DNA of 64,000 nt from Marinovum sp034669705 (GCF_034669705.1 NZ_JAXMOR010000019.1:27084-91083), one strand, 5' to 3'. Shown: positions 1 to 9,597, counted from the first letter of the stretch. The notes: a model not told the origin generated them from the letters alone. Translations and numbers: made by a program.

Positions 1-460
1 CGCCGGGCAGGGCAGGGCCGTTGACGGCAACGCGGGAGATGTCCTCCCAGCTGACCCGGTCGGCGATGGTGACCGGCAGGAAGGGCGCCGAGCGCTTCAT
101 CTCGGCGCGGGCGCGTTCGACCTCTTCTGGATCGAGATCGACCAGCTGGCCCAGGCTTTCGAGCACAGCGTCGATATCGCCGGCATCCTCGCGCACCATG
201 GTGATGCGGTAGGCCGGGGCATTGGCGGCGACGGCGATGCCGTTGCGATCAAAGATCTCGCCGCGCGCCGGCGGGATCAGCCGGATGTTGATGCGGTTTT
301 CCTCGGCGAGAAAGCGGAACTGGTCGGCCTGGTCGACCTGCATGTGCCGCATCCGCCAGCCCAGCAGACCGACGAACCCGGCCTGCAAGCCGCCGACCAC
401 GAGGCCGCGGCGGCTGACCTTGCGGGCGCTTTCCAGCGTGTCCCTGGGCGGGCGTCTCAT
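1..460 (-). CDS. mrdA: Penicillin-binding protein 2 (PBP2), N-terminal part only
   Basis: Peptidoglycan transpeptidase of the elongation complex (elongasome), which crosslinks side-wall murein in the periplasm. Only about 153 N-terminal residues are in the window; the gene runs off the left edge, so the catalytic domain is not visible. Visible are a short basic cytoplasmic tail, one membrane segment (RGLVVGGLQAGFVGLLGW) and the start of the PBP dimerisation domain with the family signature PPARGEIFDRNG. The ATG at 458-460 overlaps the mreD stop by four bases, so it is the last visible member of the mreBCD-mrdA operon. The assignment to PBP2 rather than another class B PBP rests on this context and the signature. 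Confidence 0.9.
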   Translation of the reverse strand, partial: MRRPPRDTLESARKVSRRGLVVGGLQAGFVGLLGWRMRHMQVDQADQFRFLAEENRINIRLIPPARGEIFDRNGIAVAANAPAYRITMVREDAGDIDAVLESLGQLVDLDPEEVERARAEMKRSAPFLPVTIADRVSWEDISRVAVNGPALPG

Positions 461-993
461 GTCATCCTCCCGGCGGCGAGTTCGGCATTGGTGCGGGCGC
501 GCACCCCGAGCAGCCACTCGGAGGCCAGCGCCACCACAGGGTAGATGGCCACGGTAAAGAGCACCTGCAAGAGCGACATCCCCAGAAGCGGCCGCGGCAG
601 CATGAAGACGGTCAGCGCCACCCGGTAGGCCAGCGCCACGGCCAGGATGGTGAGCGCGACGAGGATCAGCTCGGCCAGAAAGCCCGCATCGCGCAGCCCC
701 GGCCCGCGCTTGCGCACCGCCTCGCAGGCCATCACGACCAGCGCCGCCATCAGCCCCGGCGGGCGCTGAAAGAAGAAATCGGTGAGCAGGATCGCCGCGG
801 CGACGAACGTGACCGGTACGTAATCCGGCCGCCGCAGCGACCAGGCGAGGCAGAGCGCCAGCAGCACGTCGGGCGCCGGCCAGCGCACCGGCCCGGTGTC
901 GAGCGGCAGCAGGCGGAAGAAGACGGTGGTGAGCGCCAGCGCCAGGAAGGTCAGGCGCATCAGCCAGAGCCGCGAGGCGGTGTTGTCAGCCAT
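457..993 (-). CDS. mreD: Rod shape-determining membrane protein MreD
   Basis: Integral membrane partner of MreC in the elongasome. The start chosen is the ATG at 991-993, giving 178 residues (MADNTASRLWLM...). It overlaps the mreC stop by eight bases, whereas an upstream extension would run through mreC. The sequence is a series of hydrophobic segments separated by short charged loops, with the family-like stretch PDVLLALCLAWSLRRPDYVP near residue 45. The stop overlaps the mrdA start (ATGA). MreD is poorly conserved between species, so position in the operon supports the call as much as the sequence does. Confidence 0.88.
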   Translation of the reverse strand: MADNTASRLWLMRLTFLALALTTVFFRLLPLDTGPVRWPAPDVLLALCLAWSLRRPDYVPVTFVAAAILLTDFFFQRPPGLMAALVVMACEAVRKRGPGLRDAGFLAELILVALTILAVALAYRVALTVFMLPRPLLGMSLLQVLFTVAIYPVVALASEWLLGVRARTNAELAAGRMT

Positions 994-1906
994 CGGCGGC
1001 CTCCTCTGGCGGCAGCGGCGCCTCTTCGGCCAGGTCGTCGGGGATCGCTGGCGGCACCACCAGATCGCCGGCGCCATCGACCGCCGGGGTGCCGTGATCG
1101 CGCAGCACGCGCAGGAACTCGAGCCGCTCGATATCGGCCGAGAGCCGCACCCTGAGCCGCCCTCCGGGATCCTTGGCGACCTGGCCGATCACCAGCCCCG
1201 GCGGCAGCACGCCGGCATCGCCGGAGGTGATCACCCGGTCGCCCGGGCGCACCTGGTCGGCATCCTCGAGAAAGTCGATCGGCGGCACCATGGAATTGTC
1301 GCCCACCACCAGCGCCTTTTGCCCCGAAGGCTGGATCAGCGCCGGCACCTTGGAGGAGGTGTCGGTGAGCATGATGACCCGGGCCGTGCGCTCGCCCACG
1401 CCGGAGATCCGACCGACGAGGCCCAGCCCGTCCATCGCCGCCCAGCCGTCCTGGATGCCGTCGCGGTGGCCGACGTTGAGCAGCAGCGACTGCCGGAAGG
1501 GCGAACCCGAGTCGGCCAGCACCACGCCGGTGACATAGGTCAGCTGCGGATCGAGGCGGACGTTGTTGAGATCGAGCAGCCGGGCGTTCTCCTGCTCGAG
1601 TTGCAGGGCGGCCTCCTTCCAGCTCTTCATCTGCTGCAGCTCGCGGCGCAGTTCCTGGTTCTGGGCATAGAGCGACTGGTAGGACTGGAAATCGCGCATC
1701 AGATTGACCGTGGCGGTGACCGGCGCCATCGCCCAGGAAAAGCCCGGCATAACCCGGTCGATCACCTGGGCGCGAAAACGTTCGACCCGCGGGCTGTCGA
1801 TCCGCCAGAAGATGAACAGGCCAATCAGGCAGAGCAGCACCACGAAGGTCACCAGCCGCCGGAGCGGGGTCGCATAATCCTCGTGATGCGCGCGATCTCT
1901 GGCCAA
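986..1906 (-). CDS. mreC: Rod shape-determining protein MreC
   Basis: Bitopic scaffold protein of the elongasome: a short cytoplasmic tail, one membrane helix (VTFVVLLCLIGLFIFW, about residues 19-34), a coiled coil (about 75-112, LYAQNQELRRELQQMKSWKEAALQ) and two beta-barrel domains in the periplasm. At 306 residues it is of normal family length. Typical MreC phrases are visible, such as GVVLADSGSPFRQSLLLNVG and the later DRVITSGDAGVLPPGLVIG. The C-terminus is an Ala/Glu/Pro-rich acidic tail. It lies 112 bases downstream of mreB in the same direction. Confidence 0.95.
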   Translation of the reverse strand: MARDRAHHEDYATPLRRLVTFVVLLCLIGLFIFWRIDSPRVERFRAQVIDRVMPGFSWAMAPVTATVNLMRDFQSYQSLYAQNQELRRELQQMKSWKEAALQLEQENARLLDLNNVRLDPQLTYVTGVVLADSGSPFRQSLLLNVGHRDGIQDGWAAMDGLGLVGRISGVGERTARVIMLTDTSSKVPALIQPSGQKALVVGDNSMVPPIDFLEDADQVRPGDRVITSGDAGVLPPGLVIGQVAKDPGGRLRVRLSADIERLEFLRVLRDHGTPAVDGAGDLVVPPAIPDDLAEEAPLPPEEAADG

Positions 1907-2018
1907 CGCGGCGTCTCCGGTCTCTGGGTCAGTCGGTCATATCACGGTCTGGCCGGCGCAATCCAGACGCCGCCGCATCACGTTTGGCTGTAGGGTGGGG
2001 GGTGCCCGCGCCGCCCGC

Positions 2019-3065
2019 TCAGCTGTCGTAGTCGATGGCGTGGCGCAGCTGTTTCTCGTATTCCAGCGCCTTGCCGGTGCCGAGCGCCACGCAATTCAGG
2101 CTCTCGTCGGCGATCGACACCGCCAGCCCGGTCTGCTCGCGCAGCGCCAGGTCGAGATCGCCCAGCAGTGCGCCGCCGCCGGTCAGCATCACGCCGCGGT
2201 CGACGATATCGGCGGCGAGATCCGGCGGCGTGGTCTCCAGCGCGGTCATCACCGCCTCGCAGATCGCCTGAACCGGTTCCGACAGCGCCTCGGCCACCTG
2301 GGCCTGGGTCACCTCGGTTTCCTTCGGCACGCCGTTCAGCAGATCGCGGCCCCGCACCCGCATGGTCGCGCCGCGGCCGTCGTCGGGCATCCGTGCGGTG
2401 CCGATCGAGGTCTTGATACGCTCGGCAGTGCTCTCGCCGACGAGGATGTTCTGCTGGCGGCGCAGGTAGTTCACGATCGCCTCGTCCATCCGGTCGCCAC
2501 CGACACGGACCGAGCGGGCATAGACGATGTCGCCGAGGCTCAGCACCGCCACCTCGGTGGTGCCACCGCCAATATCGACCACCATGTTGCCGGTGGGATC
2601 GGTGATCGGCATGCCGGCACCGATGGCGGCGGCAATCGGCTCGGCGATCAGCCCGGCCTTGCGGGCGCCGGCCGAGAGCACCGACTGGCGAATGGCACGT
2701 TTTTCCACCGGGGTCGCGCCATGCGGCACGCAGACGATGATCTTGGGTTTGGAAAAGGTCGAGCGCTTATGCACCTTGCGGATGAAATGCTTGATCATCT
2801 CTTCGGCGGTGTCGAAATCGGCAATCACCCCTTCGCGCATCGGCCGGATCGCCTCGATGCTGCCGGGTGTGCGGCCGAGCATCAGCTTGGCGTCCTCGCC
2901 GACGGCGAGCACCTTCTTGACCCCGTCCTTGACGTGATAGGCCACCACGGAGGGTTCCGCCAGCACCACGCCCTTGCCCTTGACGTAGACCAGAGTATTG
3001 GCCGTGCCGAGGTCGATGGCCATGTCGGCGGAAAACATACCGGTCAAATCTGACAGTGAGAACAT
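2019..3065 (-). CDS. mreB: Actin-like rod shape protein MreB
   Basis: Bacterial actin homologue that organises side-wall synthesis. The protein is 348 residues from the ATG at 3063-3065 (MFSLSDLTGMFSADMAIDLG). This start matches usual MreB N-termini and leaves out fifteen atypical residues that an upstream ATG would add. Actin-fold nucleotide motifs are present: phosphate 1 IDLGTANTLVYVKGKG, phosphate 2 VVDIGGGTTEVAV and the adenosine motif VMLTGGGALLGDLD. It is first in the mre cluster; about 950 gene-free bases lie upstream, which must hold its promoter. Confidence 0.97.
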   Translation of the reverse strand: MFSLSDLTGMFSADMAIDLGTANTLVYVKGKGVVLAEPSVVAYHVKDGVKKVLAVGEDAKLMLGRTPGSIEAIRPMREGVIADFDTAEEMIKHFIRKVHKRSTFSKPKIIVCVPHGATPVEKRAIRQSVLSAGARKAGLIAEPIAAAIGAGMPITDPTGNMVVDIGGGTTEVAVLSLGDIVYARSVRVGGDRMDEAIVNYLRRQQNILVGESTAERIKTSIGTARMPDDGRGATMRVRGRDLLNGVPKETEVTQAQVAEALSEPVQAICEAVMTALETTPPDLAADIVDRGVMLTGGGALLGDLDLALREQTGLAVSIADESLNCVALGTGKALEYEKQLRHAIDYDS

Positions 3066-4018
3066 TTCGAGGTGCGCCTTTGCCTTGGTGCAGAAGATCG
3101 AGGATGTCACAAAACATGACGGCCGCGACTCTGCACCAGATCACGGCCAAATCGCTTATACGCAGGCGCTCTCACCTGCGAAAGGGCAAGCTGGCCCGGA
3201 TCAGCGCCTTTCTGCCAGAACGCGACGTTTCGCGCGGACACCGGGCGTGGGGCGCTGGCCCAGGGAGCGGCGATAATGTTCGGTATCTGCAGGAAACGCC
3301 GGAATCCCTGATCCAAAAGCGGGCAAATTTGCCTGTTTTTGACAATGACGCCGCGGACTGTGACCCATTTTCACCCTGTGGATAAATATGGGGAGCACGG
3401 GGCGCAGGGCGGGCTCACGACCCCGGCGATGCGGTCCTTCAGACAAAGTTAACGCGCGGCAAATCAGCCGGGTGGCGCGCCGGTGAGTGTCGGGTGCGGG
3501 GGGCTGGTCTCGGCGCGTGGGCCGCAGGGACGGCCGGCGATATTTACAGAGCCGCCGGATTTGCCCGGTATCACCGTCAGGGTTTCAGCCAGTCCGAGCG
3601 TTGTCATGCCTGTCCTACCCAAGATGGCGTTTGCCGAGATCGCGCTCGCTGTCTGCCTCGTGTCCCGCAAGACCTGGAGGCGGCAGTTTTGCAGGCGGCC
3701 GAGAGCGCCTGGAACCGGTTCCTTGCCCAGCTGGGTTAGGGACAGGACACCGGCGAGGCGTCGCCCGAAGTAAAGGTCCCGCGTGGCGGCAAGGCCAGCC
3801 ACTGTGCCGGGCTGGCCCGGGGCGGTGGCATGTCGACGCACTTCAGGTTCCAGCAGCGGTTGGGCGCGCCGCCGGGAGAATTGCGCACCGGAAACGCAGC
3901 GGACCGAAGGGCAGGGAGACGAATGTCGCTTTCCCGCCTTCACTGGTCGGGCTGGTTTTGCGGCGCGGCGCGCGGGGCGCTATCCACGGGGGCAGAGCCC
4001 TGCAGGAGTGAGCCCGCC
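3066..4018. other. Gene-free region between mreB and the FAD/GcvT gene
   Basis: This 953-base stretch separates two divergent genes. Several open frames cross it, but none has family-like sequence, a convincing ribosome site or a hydrophobic pattern, and they overlap each other on both strands, as expected of GC-rich non-coding DNA. It includes a less GC-rich part near 3290-3460 (TTTTTGACAATGACG, TGGATAAATATGG) that could hold the mreB promoter. I see no recognisable RNA gene or riboswitch. A decayed gene cannot be excluded. Confidence 0.5.
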
Positions 4019-6520
4019 ATGAAGACCCATGTAAAAGCGCTTGTCGTCGGCGGCGGTGCCGTCGGCACCTCGATCGCCTATCACCTGGCCCGCGCCGGCT
4101 GGTCCGACGTGATGCTGCTGGAACGCGACGAGCTGACCTCCGGCAGCACCTGGCACGCCGCCGGGCTCTTGCCGCTGTTCAACATGGGCTATGCCACCAG
4201 CCACATCCACGACCACTCGGTGAAGTTCTACAAGACGCTGGAGGAGGAGACCGGGCTCAACGCCGGCTTCTACGTGGTGGGCAACCTGCGGATGGCGCAA
4301 TCGGACGCGCGGATGGACGAATTCGCGCTCTATGCCTCGACGGCCGAGACCGTGGGCATTCCCTACGAGTGGATGACCCCCGACCAGATCCGGGAGCGCT
4401 GGCCGCTGGTGCGGACCGAGGACCTGAAGGGCGCGCTCTATCACCCGACCGACGGCTACATCAATCCGGCCGATGTGACACAGGCGATGGCCAAGGGCGC
4501 GCGGCAGCGCGGCGTCAGCATCGAGCGGCGCTGGCAGGTGGACGGCTACGCGTGGACCGGCGCGGAGTGGCGTGTCACGGTGACGAAGATGGTCGAGAAG
4601 GGCGGCAACCTTGTGACGTCCGACGAACAGCAGGTGATCACCGCCGAGCATGTGGTCACCGCCACCGGCAACCACGCGCAGCGTACCGCGCGGCTCTTGG
4701 GGCTGAAGATCCCTGCCATTCCGGTGGAGCACCAGTATATCGTCACCGAGCCCGACCCGGCGCTGGCCGAGTGGCGCGCCGCCAACCCCGAGCACCCGGT
4801 GCTGCGCGATGCCGACGCCAAGTGGTACGTCCGCGAGGAGCGCAAGGGCTGGATTCTCGGGCCCTATGAGCGCGGTGCGCCGGCGCGGTTCCTTTATGAC
4901 GTGCCAGAGAGCTTTCGCGCCGACCTCTTTCCGCTCGATCTCGACCGGATCGAGGAGGAATACATGTCGATGATCCACCGCATTCCGTCCTCCGAGACGG
5001 TGGGGCTGAAGGACGATTTCAACGGCCCGATCTGCTACACCCCGGACGGCAACCCGCTGGTCGGCCCGGCGCCCGGCCTGCGCAACATGTGGCTGGCGGA
5101 AGGCTTCAGCTTCGGCATCACCGCGGCGGGGGGCACCGGGCACTACCTGGCGCAGATGATGGTGGACGGCGAGGCCGAGATCGACATGGCGAGCCTCGAC
5201 CCCAAACGCTACGGGTCCTGGATGACCACCGAATATGCCGCGCGCAAGAACGAGGAGTGCTACGAGCACGTCTATATCCTGCACCACCCCGACGAAGAGC
5301 GCGAGGCCTGCCGGCCGCTGCGCACCGCGCCCTGCTATGACCGGATGAAGGCGCGGGGCGCGCAGTTCGGCTGTGTCAACGGTTTCGAGCGGCCCAATTA
5401 CTTCGGGCCGCTGGATGCGCCAGAGAGTTTTGACCACGATGCGCGCAGCTTCCGCCGCGGCGGCTGGTGGCAATATGCGGTGGAGGAGGCGAAGGCGGTG
5501 CGCGAGGGCGTCGGGCTGATCGATGCCTCGGCCTTTACCAAGCACGCGGTCACCGGCGCGGGCGCGACCGGGTTCCTCGACTGGTTCACCACCAACAGGC
5601 TGCCCAAGGTCGGCCGCATCAACCTGACCTATGCGCTGACCGAGGCCGGTACGACGCGCACTGAATACACCATCGTGCGCCGCGGCGAGGACGACTACTA
5701 CCTGGTCTCGGCGGGGGCGCTGACCGACTATGACGGCGATTACCTGCGCAAGTCGGCCGAGGCGTTCATGGCGCGGACCGGCCAGTTGGTGCTGGTGCAG
5801 GATGTCACCACGCAATGGGGGGTGTTTGCTGTCGCAGGGCCGAAATCACGGGCTCTGCTGCGGGACGTGATCAAGGACGCCGCGCCCGACACCGCGCTCG
5901 GCAACGCGCGGTTTCCCTGGCTGTCGATGCGCCGGATCGAGCTGGGGATGTGCCCGGTGATGGCGATCCGGGTGGCCTATACCGGCGAGCTGGGGTGGGA
6001 GCTGCACCATCCGATCGAGATGCAGAATTACCTCTTCGACCTGCTCGAGGCGGCAGGCACCAACCACGGGCTGAAACTGGTGGGCGCGCGGGCACAGAAC
6101 TGGCTGCGGCAGGAAAAGTCATATCGCGCCTTCGGCACCGAGCTGGGCCGGGATGCGACGCCGTTGGAGGCCGATCTGCCGCGGTTCGTCGATCTCAGCA
6201 AGGATTTCCGCGGCAAGGCGGCGATGCAGGCGCTGGGCGTGCGGTCGAAATGCTGCACGCTGCTGATCGACGGGCCGGAGGATGCCGATCCCTGGGGCCG
6301 CGAGGCGCTCTATCTCGACGGTGAGAAGGTCGGGCGGCTGACCTCGGGGGGGTATTCGGTGGCCTTCGGCCAGTCGATCTGCATGGGCTATGTGCGACCC
6401 GAGCTGGCGGAGGAGGGGACCCGTCTGAAGGTGCGGATGCAGGGCCAGCTCTGGGAGGCCGTGGTGACCTGCGATGCGCCCTATGATCCGAAGAACGCGG
6501 CAATCCGCAAGGATGGGTGA
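4019..6520 (+). CDS. FAD-dependent N-methyl amine dehydrogenase with GcvT domain (dimethylglycine/sarcosine dehydrogenase-like)
   Basis: Predicted to oxidise an N-methylated glycine-type substrate with FAD and pass the one-carbon unit to tetrahydrofolate. The protein is 833 residues from the ATG at 4019, preceded by GCAGGAGTGAG; an in-frame ATG at 3830 would add 63 residues with no family character. Order of domains: FAD-binding DAO domain from residue 6 (VVGGGAVGTSIAYHLARAG), covalent-flavin-type motif GSTWHAAGLLP, an FAO_M linker after about residue 370, and a GcvT folate domain from about 445 to the end (IDASAFTKHAVTGAGA, AYTGELGWELHHP). Fused proteins of this layout include dimethylglycine and sarcosine dehydrogenases; the exact substrate is not readable from sequence. 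It stands alone, with no neighbouring sox or glycine-betaine genes. Confidence 0.85.
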   Translation: MKTHVKALVVGGGAVGTSIAYHLARAGWSDVMLLERDELTSGSTWHAAGLLPLFNMGYATSHIHDHSVKFYKTLEEETGLNAGFYVVGNLRMAQSDARMDEFALYASTAETVGIPYEWMTPDQIRERWPLVRTEDLKGALYHPTDGYINPADVTQAMAKGARQRGVSIERRWQVDGYAWTGAEWRVTVTKMVEKGGNLVTSDEQQVITAEHVVTATGNHAQRTARLLGLKIPAIPVEHQYIVTEPDPALAEWRAANPEHPVLRDADAKWYVREERKGWILGPYERGAPARFLYDVPESFRADLFPLDLDRIEEEYMSMIHRIPSSETVGLKDDFNGPICYTPDGNPLVGPAPGLRNMWLAEGFSFGITAAGGTGHYLAQMMVDGEAEIDMASLDPKRYGSWMTTEYAARKNEECYEHVYILHHPDEEREACRPLRTAPCYDRMKARGAQFGCVNGFERPNYFGPLDAPESFDHDARSFRRGGWWQYAVEEAKAVREGVGLIDASAFTKHAVTGAGATGFLDWFTTNRLPKVGRINLTYALTEAGTTRTEYTIVRRGEDDYYLVSAGALTDYDGDYLRKSAEAFMARTGQLVLVQDVTTQWGVFAVAGPKSRALLRDVIKDAAPDTALGNARFPWLSMRRIELGMCPVMAIRVAYTGELGWELHHPIEMQNYLFDLLEAAGTNHGLKLVGARAQNWLRQEKSYRAFGTELGRDATPLEADLPRFVDLSKDFRGKAAMQALGVRSKCCTLLIDGPEDADPWGREALYLDGEKVGRLTSGGYSVAFGQSICMGYVRPELAEEGTRLKVRMQGQLWEAVVTCDAPYDPKNAAIRKDG

Positions 6521-6548
6521 GCGCCGGGTGTCCTGAGCGTCGTGCGCG

Positions 6549-6614
6549 CCGGACCTGATCCGGAGCCTCTCGGCCCGAAGTTGGGCGGAGAGGTCCCGGC
6601 GCGAGGGCCGGGAC
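6549..6614. repeat. Paired intergenic palindromes (dispersed repeat, inverted copy)
   Basis: Two hairpins lie between the FAD/GcvT gene and glnD: CCGGA-CCTGA-TCCGG at 6549-6563 and GTCCCGGC-GCGAGG-GCCGGGAC at 6593-6614. Their flanks (CCTCTC after the first, GGCGGCGG after the second) are the reverse complement of the flanks of the modules at 26344-26566, so this is an inverted, shortened copy of the same repeat. Confidence 0.7.
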
Positions 6615-6768
6615 GGCGGCGGTGCTGAGTTCAGGACGGTGCCGTCCCGAGGTCTTACGGCTGCTTGGCTTGCGCCGGTCGCCGCGCTGCGGGGGGCCGA
6701 CCTGGGTTGTTTGCTCCCGCAGGCGCAGGTGCCCTGCGCCGCGGGTGGCGGTGACGCCTGACCCACCG

Positions 6769-6793
6769 AGAGGCCCCGGGTCAGGCCCGGCGC
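6769..6793. repeat. Single copy of the GAGAGGCCCCGG palindrome repeat
   Basis: GAGAGGCC is followed by CCGGG-TCAGG-CCCGG (6776-6790), directly after the 3' end of glnD on the opposite strand. It shares flank and palindrome with the repeats at 6549, 26344 and 52931. It could act as a weak transcription stop for glnD, but it lacks a T-tract. Confidence 0.6.
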
Positions 6794-6798
6794 GCGGT

Positions 6799-9597
6799 TC
6801 AGGACACCGCCCGTTCCGCGCCCTTGGCGATCGCCTCGCGCAGCTTGCGCTCCAGCGCCTTCTGTTTCGAAGGCGCGTGGAACTTCAGACCGAACATGTC
6901 CTTGACGTAGAAGCTGTCCACCACCTGCTCGCCATAGGTCGCGATCACCGCCGAGGAGATATAGACGTTGGTGTTGGCCAGCGTCCGCGTGAGGTCATAG
7001 AGCAGCCCGGGGCGGTCGCGGGTGTCGACCTCGATGATGGTGTAAATCTCCGAGCCGTCGTTGTCGAAGGTGATATGCGTCGGCACCCGGAAGGCGCGCT
7101 CGCGCTTCTTGATCTTGTCGCGCGACTTGATCGCCTCGCCGGTGACCACCTCGCCCATCAGCGTCTTGTGGATCATCGCCCGCATCCGCGGCAATTTGGC
7201 AGTCTCGTAGGGCGCACCCTCGGCGTCCTGGATCCAGAAGGCGGCGGTGGCGAAACCGTCCTTGGTGGTGAAGGTCCGCGCGTCCACCACATTGGCGCCA
7301 ACCAGCGACAGCGCGCCGCACATCCGGCTGAAGATGCCGGGGTGATCGGCCATCGCAAAGCAGACCCGGGTGGCGTCGCGCTCCTCGTCGGGGTGGACGT
7401 CGATGGCGATCTCGTCATCGCCGAGCTCGCGCAGCAGGTTGGCAAAGACCACATGCGCGGTGACATGCAGACCCTGCCAATAGGGCGCGTAGTGCCGGCC
7501 CTTCTCGGCCTTGAGGTCCTTCGCCGGCCAGGCCTTGAGCGCCGCGTGCAGGGCCTTCTTGGCCTCGGTGCCGCGGTTCTCGCGGTTGAGCGCCTCCATG
7601 CCGTCCTCGAGTGCGCGGCGGGTCTGGCGATAAAGCGCGCGCAGGAGCGCCGCCTTCCAGTTGTTCCAGGTGCCGGGGCCGACCCCGCGGATGTCGCAGA
7701 CCGTCAGCACGCAAAGCAGGTTGAGCCGGTCCACCGTCTTTACCGCCTTGGCAAAGTCGCGCACCGTGCGTGGATCGGCGATATCGCGTTTCTGCGCCAT
7801 GTCGGACATCAGCAGGTGATAGCGCACCAGCCATTCGACCGTCTCGCTGTCCTTGCGGCTGAGCCCCAGCCGCGGCGCCACGATCCGCGAGATCCGGGCG
7901 CCGAGGATCGAATGGTCCTCGTCGCGCCCCTTGCCGATGTCATGCAGCAGCAGCGCCACGTAGAGCACCTTGCGATTGAGCCCGGTCTCGATAATCTCGG
8001 TCGAGACCGGCAGCTCCTCGCCCAGCTCGCCGCGCTCGATCTCGGCCAGGTGGTGGATCACCTGGATGGTGTGTTCGTCCACCGTGTAATGATGGTACAT
8101 GTTGAACTGCATCATCGCCACGATCGGCGCGAATTCCGGGATGAAAGCCGCCAGCACGCCAAGCTCGTTCATCCGCCGCAGCGCCCGCTCGGGGTTGCCG
8201 TGCTTCAGCAGCAGGTCGAGAAACAGCTTGTTGGCCGCCGGGTCGCGGCGCATGCCGTCGTCGATCAGCTGCAGGTTGGATTTCACCAGCCGCATGGCGT
8301 GCGGGTGGATCAGCAGATCAGAGCGCAGCGCCTCCTCGAACAGCCGCAGCATGTTGAGCTTGTCCGACAGGAACGCCGCCTCGTCGGCGATGGCCAGCCG
8401 CCCGTGGGTGACCTTGTAGCCCTCCTTGACCTTGGTCTTGCGGCTGAAGATCCGCTCGAGCAGCGCCGGGCCCTTGGTGTGATCGGCCTCCAGCGCGGTC
8501 AGGAAGATGCGGGTCAGGTCGCCGACCTCGGTGGCGTGCAGGAAGAAGTCCTGCATGAAATGCTCGACCGCCCGGCGTCCGCCGGTGTCCTGATAGCCCA
8601 TGGCGGCGGCGACCTCGACCTGCAGGTCGAAGGTCAGTTGCTCCTGCGGACGGCCGGCCACCAGGTGCAGGTGACAGCGGGTCGCCCAGAGAAAGGTCTC
8701 GGCGCGGGCAAAGCTCTGATATTCTTCGGGCTCGAACACGCCGAGGCGGACCAGATCGCTGGAATGGCCGACATGGTGGACGTATTTGGCAATCCAGTAG
8801 AGCGATTGCAGGTCGCGCAGCCCGCCCTTGCCCTCCTTGACGTTGGGCTCGACCATGTAGCGCTGGCCGCCCTGCTTTTCGTGCCGGGCGTCGCGTTCCT
8901 CGAGCTTGGCTTCGACGAACTCGCGCTCGGAGCCCATGAAGAGGTCCTTCTTCAGCCGCCGCGCCAGGTCGTCGGCCAGCCGCGCGTCGCCGGCCAGCAG
9001 CCGGTGTTCCAGAAGCGCGGTGCGGATGGTGAAATCCTCGGCCCCGAGGCGCAGGCAGTCACGGATGGTGCGCGAGGAATGGCCGACCTTGAGCCGCAGG
9101 TCCCAGAGGATGTAGAGCATCGATTCGATCACGCTCTCGGCCCAGGAGGTGATCTTGTAGGGGGTCAGGAACAGCAGGTCGACGTCGGAATAAGGCGCCA
9201 TCTCGCCACGGCCATAGCCGCCGACGGCGATCAGCGCCAGGCGTTCGCCATCGGTCGGATTGGACAGCGGATGCAGCAGATCGGTCGCCGCACGCCAGGC
9301 GGTCAGCACCAGCTGGTCGGTCAGCCAGGTATAGCTGCGCTTGGCGGCCTCCGCCTCGAGCGGCCGGGCGCGCAGCGCCTCGGCAATTGTGGTCATGCCG
9401 GACTTGCGCATCTGCAGCAGCCGCCCGACCAGCGCCTTGCGGAACTCGGCCGGGGCGCCGTCGTAGCCGGTCATCAGATCCGCAACCGCGGCGGCATCGA
9501 AGATGCGCGCCGCGGGGCAGATCAGCATGGTTTCAAGTCGTGTCGTATCGACCGGCTCAGAAGCCGGCTCTGCCAAATCGATTGGGCGCTGGGTCAA
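6799..9597 (-). CDS. glnD: PII uridylyltransferase / uridylyl-removing enzyme GlnD
   Basis: Bifunctional nitrogen sensor that uridylylates PII proteins at low glutamine and removes UMP at high glutamine. At 932 residues it is of full family length. Domains: nucleotidyltransferase near residues 120-180 (GGYGRGEMAPYSDVDLLFL, with the G-G-R and D-x-D residues), a GlnE-like linker, an HD hydrolase near 480-560 (LLHDIGKGRDEDHS) and two C-terminal ACT glutamine-binding domains (TRVCFAMADHPGIFSRM; VDTRDRPGLLYDL). The start chosen is TTG at 9595-9597, preceded by AAGGTGGTGATAC as ribosome site. An ATG at 9526-9528 lacks a good site. The TTG start lies 41 bases inside the upstream lipoprotein gene, suggesting coupling. 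Confidence 0.95.
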   Translation of the reverse strand: MTQRPIDLAEPASEPVDTTRLETMLICPAARIFDAAAVADLMTGYDGAPAEFRKALVGRLLQMRKSGMTTIAEALRARPLEAEAAKRSYTWLTDQLVLTAWRAATDLLHPLSNPTDGERLALIAVGGYGRGEMAPYSDVDLLFLTPYKITSWAESVIESMLYILWDLRLKVGHSSRTIRDCLRLGAEDFTIRTALLEHRLLAGDARLADDLARRLKKDLFMGSEREFVEAKLEERDARHEKQGGQRYMVEPNVKEGKGGLRDLQSLYWIAKYVHHVGHSSDLVRLGVFEPEEYQSFARAETFLWATRCHLHLVAGRPQEQLTFDLQVEVAAAMGYQDTGGRRAVEHFMQDFFLHATEVGDLTRIFLTALEADHTKGPALLERIFSRKTKVKEGYKVTHGRLAIADEAAFLSDKLNMLRLFEEALRSDLLIHPHAMRLVKSNLQLIDDGMRRDPAANKLFLDLLLKHGNPERALRRMNELGVLAAFIPEFAPIVAMMQFNMYHHYTVDEHTIQVIHHLAEIERGELGEELPVSTEIIETGLNRKVLYVALLLHDIGKGRDEDHSILGARISRIVAPRLGLSRKDSETVEWLVRYHLLMSDMAQKRDIADPRTVRDFAKAVKTVDRLNLLCVLTVCDIRGVGPGTWNNWKAALLRALYRQTRRALEDGMEALNRENRGTEAKKALHAALKAWPAKDLKAEKGRHYAPYWQGLHVTAHVVFANLLRELGDDEIAIDVHPDEERDATRVCFAMADHPGIFSRMCGALSLVGANVVDARTFTTKDGFATAAFWIQDAEGAPYETAKLPRMRAMIHKTLMGEVVTGEAIKSRDKIKKRERAFRVPTHITFDNDGSEIYTIIEVDTRDRPGLLYDLTRTLANTNVYISSAVIATYGEQVVDSFYVKDMFGLKFHAPSKQKALERKLREAIAKGAERAVS

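Noticed and set aside
3464..3943. Open frames of 80-170 codons in the mreB upstream spacer
   Set aside because: Several overlapping frames on both strands, none with recognisable sequence or start signals.
3840..4018. Possible glycine riboswitch before the FAD/GcvT gene (CCGAAGGGCAGGGAGA)
   Set aside because: A CCGAAGG-like core is present, but the conserved CUCUCAGG-type and GGACAG parts of the aptamer and its stems are missing. A covariance-model search (Infernal, Rfam glycine) would settle it.
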